Assembly (NCBI GenBank): GCA_019671005.1
Contig: JAGYYJ010000105.1
Location: 32,722 to 96,721, forward strand
Source of the DNA: Hibiscus mutabilis
Taxonomy: Eukaryota; Streptophyta; Magnoliopsida; Malvales; Malvaceae
Direction of reading: 5' to 3'
Length of the DNA: 64,000 nt
The position numbers were made by a program, and so were the translations under genes. This document shows positions 1 through 12,208 of this stretch, in pieces. The notes under the pieces were generated by a model. The model had not been told where the DNA came from and did no database searches. It was given only the letters and a program-made list of their open reading frames with translations. The first letter of the stretch is position 1. Each line of letters begins with the position of its first letter.

Positions 1-1227
1 CCTATTGATCCAATAATTGTTTAATCCTTAACTTATTAATGATTCGTTTTATTGATATCATTAAAAGTGATAAACAAATTTTGAATATAAAACCGTAAAA
101 TATATATAAACACATTCAAGAGGGTTGTTGGGTCTACCATGGAAGGGATAAGAAAAGCACCCCGCATTTCACGTATTCATGTTGATACAAATTAAGGGTC
201 ATGTGCTGCGATTTCCTTTTATCACTTTTGTGTGTCTGGCTGGCTGGCTCGCTGGCTTTGGCTAATTGCTTTCCATATGTATTGCATGGTTTACTATCAG
301 TCATCAACTTTAAAAAAAAAAAAAAAAAACCTCATTTGTTAGATAATATCAGATTTTAGCTTCAGCCGAGTAATGATGGAGTCAAACTTGAATAGCTCGT
401 AATTTGTTTTATCTTATTTACAACCTTAATTACCGTATGTAAGATCATTCAGTGGGTTCAAATCATATCCATAAGCTGCACCCATTTCTTGTTTCGACAA
501 TCCATTAAACAAATCACATCATATTCGTATTGTTTTTTCATATCATGTTACATTTAATGTCATATTTGTACTCTCTCTATCCCATAAATTTGTCCCTTTT
601 GTATTTTTAAAATGTTCCACTTAAATTGTCTTATTGAAAAATTTAACAACTTTTACAATACACATTTTTTCTACTCTCTTTTTAGTTTTCTAACAAAATA
701 AATTTTAACTTTTTAAGGATAAAATTGTTATTTTAATTATCTTACATTTTTTGCACAAATTTTTTTTTTGCTAAAAATACACAAAAAAATCAACAAGAGA
801 TAAGTTTTGTAGGACGGACCGAATATTATTTTGTTTGTATAGTGTACATGTGTTATGGAGTGTCAAGTGGCACAACGAAAGAGCGGGGGAATATGATAAT
901 AGAGAGAACAGCAACCAAGCAAGCAATCGACGGAATGTCCGAGGAAAAGTCAGATGTCCGAAGAATCAGATACGGAGAGAAAAGAAAAGATAATTGCTTT
1001 GTTCTTTTCTTTATTGTAATTAAACGGAAAAAGAAGAAGGAAAAGTGGAGGGAAAGAGGTACCTGAAAGAGAAAGGAAGGGCATGCAGCTCTTAAACCCA
1101 AGGACAACTGGACAAGGATTCTCTTCTCAAACCCTTCTTCGAACAAAATAAAACTCAGAAACAATAACTAAGAACATCCTCCGAAAACAAACAACAATAG
1201 GATAATGCCACAAGGGTTTTGCTGAAT

Positions 1228-1228
<1 letters not shown>

Positions 1229-1263
<35 letters not shown>
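1229..1263. repeat. (TA)n microsatellite
   Basis: An uninterrupted run of TA dinucleotides is seen directly. It is a simple repeat with no coding role. Confidence 0.95.
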
Positions 1264-1267
<4 letters not shown>

Positions 1268-3189
1268 AAACTCTAATGTCCAGTAGTCATATGAGTTCTT
1301 AAACTGACAGCTAGGGTTTATCATTTTTGTATAAAAAACGACAACAACTTCTTATTTGTACAGTCGCAATCAAATTTCAGAAAACTTCATGGAGAGCTTC
1401 ATTATATCATATACATAATCATAAAGGTGGATAATAAAATCAAAAAGGTGGTAAAGATTTCTGGTTTATTTTTGCTTTTAATGACAGTGCATGGCCAGTG
1501 GATTTGTGGGCTTGTAGCTCTGACTGTCAGCTTCTTTTATCTCCCTCCTTATTGTCTTATGGCTCAAATCTTCATTGGCACTTTGTTTAATATACAAAAG
1601 TTAAAAGTAGCAACCATGCTGCCGCTAAAACCCCAACTCCACTGCCGGCCAATTTGAAATCTAGAGGTAGTAGCAGCTGCTAAATGACTATCAGACAATG
1701 GTATTCATCTCTCTCGGAAGTCAATGTTAGTTTTAGGGTTATAGTTTAGGTTTGGGTTAAAATTTAAGGTTTAAAATTTAGAGTTTAAGGTTTAAGTTTA
1801 GTAATTCAAAATTTAAATTTTAAAGAAAAATTATGTAATATTTATTGAGAAAATGTAGTCCGTGTAAACGTTTGGGCATAAATAAAAATACCGAAAATAG
1901 TCAGATTTTTTGTTCATCAAATCCCTTAACTAGAGTTTTGGATGGATTTATGTCAAGAAATCAAGGAGACAACTCACAACTTTTTATCAAATATAACACT
2001 ATTATAACCATTAAATTAAATAAAAGAAAACCATACAAGTTTTTTTTTTTTTGAAAAAAGGAGAAATAGAAAAAAGCAAAGCAAAGCTACGCTGAGTGTA
2101 TAAATTGGGAGGAAAAAACAAGTTCTGAGGAATTTTCCTTTACAAAAAGTAGCTTTCTTTTGCTTCATGGTTCCAACTTGCACACAGCTATGAGTTCTTT
2201 AAAGTGTGAAATATTTGGATGGTGGAGAAAAAGAAGATGATTTTGTGATGATGAGACCAAATTGTCTGGCAAAAATGAGACCACTTTTGAATTTATTCAT
2301 CTTCTTCCCCTCCTTTTTGTTCCTATCGTGATAATTATACATTTGTGATTTGACCACGTTTCGCCATTTAAAGGAACCTATACACTTCATAGCTAGCTAC
2401 TATCATGGTTTTAGAGGACTACAAATCAAGAGTTGAGGCAAATTTTAAGGTGAACTTATATAAGAATTTATGTAGAATTAAGTTAGAATTTGTGTATAAT
2501 TGATTTTTTTACTAATTGAGTAAGAATGTGTAATTACATAAATTATTATCAACTAGGTAATAGTTTGTGTAACTATACAAATTCTTATATTATAACATAA
2601 ATTCTTACTTAAATAATAAAAAATTATATAACTACACAAATTATTAACAACTAAATAAAAATTTATGTAAAGCCGCTTCATTTTAGTTGCACCTTAAGAA
2701 TGCCTCATCCTATAAGTGTTGATAATCTTATAAGATATTTATAAAATCGTGAAGTTGTACTAATCAAATACCATATCAAGTGATAATAATCTTGTGAGAC
2801 GCTTATAAATTTTGTTCCACGCCATGCCAGGAAATCTATGTCCCCAAGATGTACTTTAAAAATCGATATATAGTTTCGTTGATAATTTACTGATCTTTGG
2901 GTACTTTATAGGCATTGAGTGTATACTAAATCAAATATATTATTATTCGGATCTCAAATTCAAGAGTTCAAAAAGTAAAATTTATGTTATGGGTAATTGG
3001 GTATGAGTGACTCGGAGATGCAACAAATTCAACAAGAAATTAGTTTCGAGATAGGTACTTTGTTAGTCCATATCTTAATGTATCATTGATCATTAGAAGA
3101 TTCGAGTTCAAATCGCTATGTCTGTAAGGTTTTTGTACATTGTCAAATAATTTAGAATATGTATAAATAGATACTATCTATTTGATGCC

Positions 3190-3370
3190 TCTATTTATGC
3201 CCTACACTAAAAATTTAAGTTTAGAATTAATGTTTAAGGATAGGGTTTATGGCAAGGTTTAAGGTTAGAGTTTATGATTAAACTTTAGAGAATTTTGGAT
3301 ACCATATATTTTTTAGGGTTTAAAGTTTAGAATTTAAAATTTAGAGTTGTAACTTAAAATTTGATTTTTT
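3190..3370. repeat. degenerate TTTAGGG-like patch
   Basis: Words such as TTTAGGGTTT, TTTAAGGTT and TTTAGAGTTT alternate over about 180 bases. Similar patches occur near 1730-1810, 45480-45620, 45900-46130 and 61740-62030. They look like members of a dispersed AT-rich repeat rather than true telomere arrays, because the units are too diverged to form a regular heptamer ladder. Confidence 0.6.
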
Positions 3371-4058
3371 ATTTTTAGGACATAGAAAGGTGTACTGATT
3401 TTTTATTTTTAGAGAAAACAATAGAGTAATTACAAAATTAACAATAATTAAGAAAATATATTTATAATTTAATTTTTTAATAATAACTTAACAATGTTTT
3501 ATTTATCATAAAAGAATTATTAATATATAGTTACTTATACCCTAAAAACGGATCGTAAACCCTAAATTTATCAATACCCTATATATATTGATGTAACCTT
3601 GAGTTACCAGCGAATTCTCCCTCGCGAAAGCTTTTACCGGTTATTATTATTCCAGTCTTCGTCTCCGGTTGTTTTAGTCGCCGACTGTAGCCGCTGTTGC
3701 CAGCCATCCGGTTAAGGTTTCTCTTTTGTCCCAAAATCTGTTCAAGAACACATGACTTTCAAACAAATCGATAATGAAACTTTTTCAAACCCTAGCTCAA
3801 CATTATTCCCCAAATCAGATTGCAGTTCCCGACATGTTGAACAATCATCGCTTCCCATCTCTTTGTAACCAAAAACCCTAAATAATTTCGATTAAAGATT
3901 CATTCGTTCAAGCAATTAAAGTCATAAGCAAGGGAATATGAATTTGAAAAAAAAATGAAATAAGGAAAAAATAAACAAGGTCTGAAGAAGGAAGGTAAAG
4001 ATACAGAGATTTTGGGGGGGAAATTGTAAAGCAGCGACAATGGTGGCGTTAAGTTAGC

Positions 4059-5236
4059 CTTTCAATATGTTGCTCGAATTAGTATTTAGAAATTCACATG
4101 GATTGTATTGTCTAGTTTGCTCAATTTAAAATTATAAATTTTTACTTGATATGTGAAATCAGATGAGTCACACAATTGGAACTGCCCAGGTTGAAGAAGA
4201 TAGCTCGAAAAATGCAGAGAAAATTGGTATTCCTTGAGCATATAACGACCCTCTATCTTTTACAATTTACTTTTGAATTGTAGCTAATAGATGTTTCTCA
4301 CATATGATCTGCAGCTGACTCAGTTATGGATGTAAAATCTGAAGAAATTGTTATGGAGGATAAAGAAAAAGAAGGTAATTCTGGAATTATACTCGAATTC
4401 TGTGCTTTCCAATTTTCTTTCTCAAGGCTTAAGCGTTTCACTTTCTCACATAATTATTTTGGATTTTATGGGTTCTGTGTTATATTTTCTGATTTTATGG
4501 AATTTGGAATTTCACATACACTGGTATGGCTACCAAGGTTTACAAGTCTATGTGCCTTTGATTTTGAATTGTAGCTAATAGATGTTTTTCACGAATGACC
4601 TGCAGCTGACTCAGTCATGACTGAGAAATTTGAAGAAATGGAAGACCCGCCACACCCAGATTTACAACATTGGATTTATGCTCCTGAAAAATCAACAAAC
4701 ACGGGTATGCCTACCAAGGTTTACAAGTGTGGTTGTCTTTCATTTTAACTTGTTTACTACTCATTGAACACTTTATGCGTTGCAGGCAGCGAACTCGTTG
4801 GACCTGAACAGAGCAAAGATGAGGAGGCAGTAAAGGTTTGTTTTACTCGTGTGGTTTGTTGTCGAGTTCATAGGCCATTAGAATATTTTTCAAAGAGGGT
4901 TACAAGTAGTTGTCACGATGCTTTATTATTTTTATGTGGTATCTGATTATGCAATTGCAGTGGTACAATGTAAGATTTAAGCCTGGTATAAATTTTCAAC
5001 AACAGTCAGTCTTGCTGAGAGCCACACTTACTAGGTATGCACTGCTATTTCACTTTCATTTGATTTGCATATGTATGTTAACTGGTACATTGAATTAAAT
5101 TGAATTGGATCGAATATTGAAATTGTTATTCTTCTTTTCCTCTGTTTTCATCAACAGTGGCCGTTGTTATCTTCCCAACATCGAGGATCGTTGTATAATG
5201 GAAGTTTTCACGACTAAGGAAGATGCTGCTAGAATG
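4059..5236 (+). CDS. unrecognised small multi-exon gene (upstream copy of a tandem pair)
   Basis: I do not recognise this protein. Short exon-like blocks on the plus strand are separated by GT-AG introns: a block starting MSHTIGTAQVEED (4164), a block MDVKSEEIVMEDKEKE (about 4326-4374), a block around EEMEDPPHPDLQHWIY (about 4616-4704), one with GPEQSKDEEA (about 4787-4833), one with WYNVRFKPGINF (about 4962-5034), and one with GRCYLPNIEDRC (about 5159-5235). The peptides are acidic at the N-terminal side. No domain is evident, and I could not confirm a start or a stop, so the model is partial. The upstream part is repeated 1315 bases downstream. It could also be a fragment of a larger gene. 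Confidence 0.4.
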
Positions 5237-5373
5237 TAAGGTCCAGTTTACTAAATTTTAACAAATAAATGTGTTAATATATGGTTCTTTTAGGAAATTA
5301 ATGCATTTTTTCGATTAGGGGTATTCTGGTATATTCTGGTATGAATTTTTCGATTAGGGGTAACGCTCGTTGC

Positions 5374-6269
5374 CCTTTCAATATGTTGCTGGAATTAGTA
5401 TTTAGAAATTCATTTGGATTATATTATCAACTATCTTTCCTTTGTTTTTGTTCCCTAGGTTGAAGAAGATATCTCTAAAAATGCAGAGAAAATTCGTATT
5501 CCTTGATCATATAACGACCCTCCATCTTTTTTCTTTTTTGCTTTTGAATTGTAGCTGATAGATGTTTCTCGCATATGACCTGCAGCTGACACAGTCATGG
5601 CTGTAAAATCTGAAGAAACTGTCATTGAGGATAAAGAAAAGGAAGGTAATTCTGGAATTCTATGCTTTCCCATTTTCTTTCTCAAGGCTTATGTGTTTCA
5701 CTTTTTCACGTTGCTATTTTGGATTTTATGGGATTTTGTGTTCTATTTTCTGATTTTATGGAATTTGGGAATTCACATACACTATTTGGCTTACTAAGGT
5801 TTACTAGTCTATGTGCCTTTGATTTTGAATTGTAGCTAATAAATGTTTCTCACGTATGACCCACAGCTGACTCAGTCATGACTGAAATTTGAAGAAATGA
5901 AATATCCGCCACATTTATGACATTGGATTTATGCTCCCGAAAAATCAACAAACACGGATATTCCTACCAAGGTTAACAAGTGTGGTCGTCTTTCATTTTA
6001 ACTTGTTTACCACTCATTGAACACTTTATGTGTTGCAGGCAACAAACTCCTTGAACCTGAACAGAGCAAAGGTAAGGAGGCAATAATGGTTGGTTTTATT
6101 CCTTTGGTTTGTTGTTGAGTTCATAGGCCATTAGGATGTTTTTCAAAGAGGGTTACAATGCATTATTATTTTTATGTGGTGTCTGATTATGCAATTGAAG
6201 TGGTACAATGTAAGATTTTGGCCCTGTATAAATCTTGAATAACAGTTAGCCTCGCTGAAAGACAAACTT
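5374..6269 (+). pseudogene. degraded tandem copy of the unrecognised gene
   Basis: Bases 5374-6269 align with 4059-5029 almost throughout, including introns, so this is a DNA-level duplication and not a retrocopy. The block equivalent to MDVKSEEIVMED reads MAVKSEETVIED. The following block has lost bases after ATGACTGA and now meets a TGA within five codons. The last shared block (near 6180-6265) is diverged, and the exon with GRCYLPNIEDRC has no second copy. The copy therefore looks non-functional. It ends about 100 bases from the stop of the convergent ASHR3 relic. Confidence 0.7.
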
Positions 6270-9200
6270 CTATGGAGCCATTTCTTGGGGATCATAAGTA
6301 TACTCTTTTGTCGCCACCTGGTCCGGAAGCTGGTTATTTCATTTCCTTCTTCCCTTTGGTATGCCAAGTCTTAAGAGGCAGCTGGTATACAGTTATGATG
6401 GCTAAGCAAGCAAGTCAAAATTCTCCTGCGTTTCGTGCCCCAGCATAAATCCAGTTTAACTATTTTTCTTTTGGTCCCGAGATAACCTTGACAGTTGGAA
6501 GCACCGCAATGGCAATTCACTTCTGGTCCAAACTGCACAAATCTACAAATACAAAACGCCGAACAAAAATCAAAATAATTTGCAAGGGCAAAAATCCTAG
6601 TAATATCTATCGCTATGATCGAGAGATCCAATATAGGCAGCAAACAGTCCAATACGTGTCTCCCCTTCAACTTGCCTAACCGAATGGCAGTTTTATATGG
6701 TTAAAAGCAAATATTATCAAAATCATGGTTTTAGAACATAAAGAATCTTCGAAGTAAAAAAAAAAAACACTATTATATTCCCATGCAAGAAGTTTGTCAA
6801 CAAAATGCTGACAAAAAACTGCCCAAGAAGTAGTGGATTCCATATTTGGAATTCCCATAGAAGTTTTGTTGAAGATGACCATACCATATTTGCAAATATC
6901 AGGCTAAAAGTAATAATACAAAATGTCAATCACAATATATTATTGGGAAAAAAGGACAGGCTCAACATGAAATGCCCATCTACAACTACAGGCAAATGAA
7001 TGCACAGAAAAAACCACAATAGTACGCAAATAAAAAAAATTCCTTTGTAGAGGGAAACAAATTTTAAGAAAAAATATATAATGTAATCAATGATGTTTAA
7101 TATTAGTTTTGTAGACTTAAAACACTCAAGATAAAATAACAAATAGAAGGAACCTCACATGATGTTAATATCTTAGAAAATAGATGGGTTCAAAGGGGGG
7201 GAGGTAGGGCAATTCATTTAATCAATATGAACTCGAAAGACAAATAATAAATACCTGCATACACAATCCTCAGAGCATATGGAACTACAACTGGCGCATC
7301 CAATATCATCAACATCATCGCGCTTCTTCACTAGATAAACATCTATCCCCATCTAAGGCAGGTCAAACAAAAAGTAAACAGCAACAATTACAATGAAACA
7401 AAATTTTCATCTGCAAGATCCTTATAATTCAATATTTCACAAAACATTCAATCTTATTATCCATATCTTAGGCAGTACAAAAAGAATTTGTTTAATATCG
7501 AGCATTATCACATAAAGGAAGTGGCACTTCTCAACATCTAAATATTGCAGACTTTTGACAGATTTCAGGCGATCAAAGTTCATTACACAGCTTGCAGCTT
7601 GCAAAATCTTTTAACATAATGGGGAACATGCAAGATGAAGGTATATAAATATTTATGTATGCCATTACATTTGCACAGAAAAGAAATTTCTCAGAACATT
7701 TCTATCTATAAACTAGTATTAGAATAAATACAAGCATGCCATGCAATCATTCAACATATAAACTTGTAATTTGGTTTGATAAAGTAATGACATGCTTAGG
7801 ATACTGCGCTTGATGTGGACATAAGGTGGTGGCTCAAATTTATTCTCCATTAAATCTCTCCGTGTCATGTCAAGCTTGAACTCCTCATCCACGTAAGGTA
7901 ACGGCAATTGACAGAAAATTTCTAAAATATAAAATAGGAAAAAGTTAGCCACTTAAATCAGGAGCCACTGAGCATATTTGACAGAATAAGTAACTGTTGC
8001 CAAACAGTTTTCTAGAAAAAGAGCATATGAAAACCAACTTTACCAATTATTATCAAAAAATAAAAACACTCATAACAGACACCTCTGATAATACTTCCAA
8101 GAATCTGAATGAGGTGCATAGTTTTTCTATACAAAATTTCACCAATAAATCCACATAGTATGATATATAAAATTGAAATTTCACCAATAAACCGTGCAAA
8201 AAAAAACATCTGACCTCTATTTCAGTTGCTGGAACTGCATGCTGCTCATTCAATAAATATATAAGTCCTGTCAGCCAGCCTAATCAATAGAAAATAGAAA
8301 CGGAGAGATAAACCTCAAGAAAAACACAATCACGCAGTTAAAACTAAATTAGCAAGTCTGGATAACTAAACCATAGACAAATATATGCATCCTTTATAAT
8401 AAACTAAATGGACTAGACTTTGAAAGTTTTTATGGTGCATGAACCATATCAAATGTAAGCATGCACACAAGCACAAAAAGCTCAAACTCCAACAACAGGG
8501 AAAAGGCTCAAGCACAACAAAGGAACAGGGGATCTTGCATGCAACTCTTAGGTACTGAAGATGAATATGGTCAGGTAACAGGTTTCGAACCACACTTATA
8601 ACATGTGAGCTAAAAGAAAGCAAGCTCAAACTCAATCTTGTAGGGCATGCCTAAAAAATTCTCAAGAACATAGTAAGTTTCCAAAATAATATAAACCAAA
8701 TAGTTAATGTTTGACATATTCCAATTTTTACCTATACGACTAACCAGATTCCAAGTCAATTAATAAAACGTTCATAGGAACAAATTTCATAGTGGTATTT
8801 CAGAATTGGAATAGGTTTAGACTTCTAAAAAAACTAGTCCTACCATTCACCTCAGAAAAGAACAGAAAAGAAAGAGAATGTGGTTAAAACAAATAAGTTG
8901 AGATACAAGTACAACCAGTAGCATGTCAATCCCTCTGCTAAAGGCGTTATCAAAGATACTTGTAGGGAACATTGCCATAGGGAGGAAACAGAAAATCTAA
9001 CGCTAAAAGCCAGAAATAGGACATATCTGATGAAGGAAAGAAGAAATTGACCTTCTTATCCAGTCGCCAATTAGCTGGGTGCCTCCAACAAATTGCTCTC
9101 CCAGGTTTGTCCTTCAAATGAATCACTGCATCGGACCATGGAGAGCATTTATCATGGGATGCCATTGTACAACATACACAACGCCATTGTAATCTCTGAC

Positions 9201-9489
9201 TGCAAACGAAGCATACCTATTCATTGAAAAAGCCAAGTAGATAAGCAAACTGCAAGTAATAATCATGAGCATGTTTCAGAAAACACATCTGCAATCCTCA
9301 CATACATCACAATCATCTAGGATAAATAAGTCATAATCACAAAAATGAGGAGGCAGAACTCAAAACTTTTCAGATATCTGGTCAAAACCTAATCCAAGGT
9401 GACTATAGTTTCTGCAAAGGACATCTCAAATTATATCTTTATCAAGATATCTGAGCAATAAGCCCTAATTATGATATAATAAGATTATT

Positions 9490-9665
9490 TTAACCAGTGT
9501 CGTGAGAACAGAACTAGACCAGCCAGTTGAACCGGGCGCAAGTGGACCATATTGTCCAGAATATACCATCCAACCAAAAACCTTTCAACCGGCTAAGAAC
9601 TGGTTGAACAGGCAAAAATTCAGTAAAAAACCGGAAAACCAATTTTTAACCGGCTAAGAAGACAG
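9490..9665. repeat. CCGGTT/AACCGG-rich dispersed repeat
   Basis: Within an intron of the ASHR3 relic, short words such as AACCGGCTAAGAA (twice), TTGAACCGG and AAAAAACCGG recur over about 170 bases. The composition differs from the AT-rich surroundings. It may be a degraded transposon end; I cannot name the family. Confidence 0.4.
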
Positions 9666-9710
9666 ATGTAAAGAAGGTAAATGCACACAACCAAAAGCTA
9701 AAACATAAAA

Positions 9711-9727
9711 TAAATAAATAAATAAAG
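9711..9727. repeat. (AAAT)n microsatellite
   Basis: A short run of AAAT units is seen directly in an intron of the ASHR3 relic. Confidence 0.8.
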
Positions 9728-10050
9728 TTGTACCAGTACTCCCGTCCTGGCAAAAAAAAAAACTATAATTTGCAAATGTGTGCACCTGTGTATGTGCATA
9801 TGTAGGAATATCTACCCATCACCCTTTTTCCCCTCTCTACTTCGCAAATGATCAACCAAAGAAAAAGAACAAGAATGCCAAAAGTAAATTATTAGTTGCA
9901 GATATTACATGCTGTGGACACTGAATTTTTTTTGGATTGGACATCCTAAGACTTTCTTCGGCACATGTTTTGTGATAAACTCCGTGACAACCACAAACTG
10001 TACATAAGACCTCCTCCCCTGATACGCTTATGGCAATCGAGACATTCAAC

Positions 10051-12208
10051 CTGAGAGAAAAGAGAGAAGTAAACAAATGGTCAAATATCAGCCAGCTTAA
10101 TAAAATCTTGAGGATATTAGATTCACAATACGAAAACATATATATGAAAACACATTAAAGCACAATCAACATTTGTGAAAATGTGAGGATGAATGGTTAA
10201 GACACTTAAAAATATAGCAATGTCTTAAAACTAGATTATACTAATTTGCAAGTGCAGAATCATGCTCTACATTGTTGTAATAATAGATACATGTTTTTTG
10301 TTAATTGTAAAGCACCAATAAACTTCTTTCTCAATCTCGTATTGCAGGCAACACCAACAGAATACGGACAGAGATTTGACCCCCAAGACAATTGACAAGA
10401 TCCCTTCTCTTGAAATGTTGTAGTAAGCTTGGCTTGACAGAACACAGGCGTTTCCATGGACAATATGAGGCATCCCATTTTCCTTTAGCCAAAAAGATTG
10501 CACTATTTCAAATTGCCATAACAATCTAGCAACACTAGTAAATTACCCTGAGATTTACCAAGATTATCTGTCATCCATAATGAACCGGCATCTACTTTCT
10601 TTTTGGCTGCATTAAATGCTTTTCATGTCCTATACATATGTATGTACATATTATATGATATATGAGCACCTCCGGTTTTCCTTAGGCCAAAACATTACAC
10701 TATTTTGACTTTCTATCACAATTTCATCTTGCAGTACTCAATACCGAGGTCTGCACCAAACCTAGTTCTGCCACATCTACACCGTTCGGTATCATTTGTT
10801 TGCCACATTACCTCACCAATTCATAACACATGGTGGAGCATAAGAACTTATTAGTCAAGCTGTGGATGAAATTGGCACGTAATTAGCATCATGTGCGGAC
10901 AATATCATATAAAAAAAATCAATGGGAAAAAACATTAATTCTAGAGTAGCTACATTTGCATTTGCGAATAAAACAATCCCACACCAAATAGGCCAAATAT
11001 CCACCATCTTCAAAATAATCTAACTAATATCTCTATCTACCGTCTTACTTAACATCTTCTCTCTGACACAATTTTCTAAAGAGTCAACATGACCCGAGTA
11101 ATTGCATTGCCAAATTCTCCAAGCAATACAATGTAAAAACAAGAATAACTAGTTTTCTTCTAACATTAATTCATTCATGTACCTTAATACATTTGCACCT
11201 TTTACAAACTTCATACCAATTGATTATAAAAAAAAATAATCAACAGAGATATTAGTTGTACGTTAATACATGGTCCTTTCTTGTACTGGACTGATATGCG
11301 TTCCAAATTATATTGGTTGTACGTTGAACAGCTTTCATATGGTCTATAGTCTTCTCCTGTATTGGGCTTAGGTTCCTTTTAGCCCATCATGCTATTTTCT
11401 TTTATGTTTTTAGCCTACATTTTATACTGCCTTCGAATTTTATTAAGAACCAAAACAAATCTTTATACAGATTTTAATTATCAAATTATCGAAAATACAT
11501 TTTAAACGAGAAAATAATTTGCATAACGTTCTAAAACGTTCACGTTAAGGAGATTGATTAAGTGTAAATTATGTAAAATATATAGTTTTTATTTCGAGTA
11601 AATTTATTTATAAGTTGAATTATTTAATATTATTTTTATAAATATTTATTTTTATATTAAAAATTTATTTATGAATAGTAAATGGTAATTCAAATTAAAT
11701 AAACAAATTCATCTTATTTTAACCGAATCCATATTAACTCATATTACAATTCTAAGAAGTTGCAAATACAATTAAGAATCACGGAGGGCAAAGTTGTCAG
11801 TCAAATCCAACGAAATCCAGGCGAGTCCGAACCCAGCAACAAAACAATAACGATGTAATTTCCGATTCAATTAAAAAAAGACAAAAAAATCTCTCTAAAA
11901 GGAGGGTTTGTTGGGTTTTCATCTCTAGCACCGTCCTCACCTCACATGCCTTCTCTTCTCTTCTCTTCTCTTCTTTGCTTTCCCGCAGAAGAGAGAGAAA
12001 CTCTCACTTTTTAATCTCTTTCTATCTCTAGAAACCGATTCCTTTTTCTCTTTAATTTCTACCCTTTTCTTTCCATAAGAAACCCTTTTTTCTTTAATTT
12101 TCTTTTTCCATATATTCAGATCCAGCGTTTTTACATCTCGTTGAGTTTATTTGTTCTTTTGATCGATCGGGCGGCGGCGATTTGAATCTCACGTGATAAT
12201 ATCTCGGT
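10051..12208. other. intergenic DNA with 5' leader of eIFiso4G
   Basis: No convincing exon upstream of the ASHR3 relic was found here. An open frame on the minus strand near 10260-10524 matches nothing I know. The last 280 bases (about 11930-12208) are rich in pyrimidines with repeated TTCTC units near 11950-11975. They probably form the promoter-proximal region and 5' leader of the following plus-strand gene. Confidence 0.5.
11930..12208 (+). promoter_or_regulatory. pyrimidine-rich 5' leader of eIFiso4G
   Basis: Repeated TTCTC/CT tracts run up to the start codon at 12209. CT-rich leaders are common in plant translation-machinery genes. The transcription start is not visible from sequence alone. 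Confidence 0.4.

Larger units (their letters stand above)
1..4058. other. AT-rich intergenic DNA, no gene recognised
   Basis: No open reading frame here resembles a known protein or has a credible exon chain. The stretch holds a poly-A run near 310, a (TA)n microsatellite near 1230-1263, and two patches of degenerate TTTAGGG-like sequence (about 1730-1810 and 3190-3370). A tRNA-B-box-like motif near 3105 is treated separately. The stretch near 3600-3720 is less AT-rich and could be the upstream region of the gene that follows. Confidence 0.6.
6371..10050 (-). pseudogene. ASHR3: relic of ASHR3-type PHD/SET histone H3K36 methyltransferase, SET core missing
   Basis: Minus-strand exons match the plant ASHR3 (SDG4) family in order. 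They are a PHD-like exon (9909-10050, GEEVLCTVCGCHGVYHKTC), a second zinc-finger exon (9052-9216, WRCVCCTMASHDKC), a 27-base exon HAVPATEIE (8215-8241), an exon with LPYVDEEFKLDM (7805-7921), the start of the pre-SET/AWS region (7255-7352, GCASCSSICSEDCVC), and a post-SET exon with the stop (6371-6542, CHCGASNCQGYLGTKRK). Between 7255 and 6542 I find nothing resembling the rest of AWS or the catalytic SET core (no RFLNHSC-like motif). In the PHD exon, VECLDCHKR and SGEEVLC lie in different frames, one base apart. Some exon junction phases also disagree. The family's N-terminal region was not found upstream. An active enzyme is very unlikely; a short transcript remains possible. Confidence 0.8.

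Noticed and set aside
6676..7142. Minus-strand frames in the gap where the SET core should be
   Set aside because: Checked for SET motifs (GWGV, EYIGEV, RFLNHSC, YDY) and none were present; hydrophobic noise.
10260..10524. Possible upstream exon of the ASHR3 relic
   Set aside because: Peptides do not resemble the family N-terminus, and no splice link to the PHD exon was evident.
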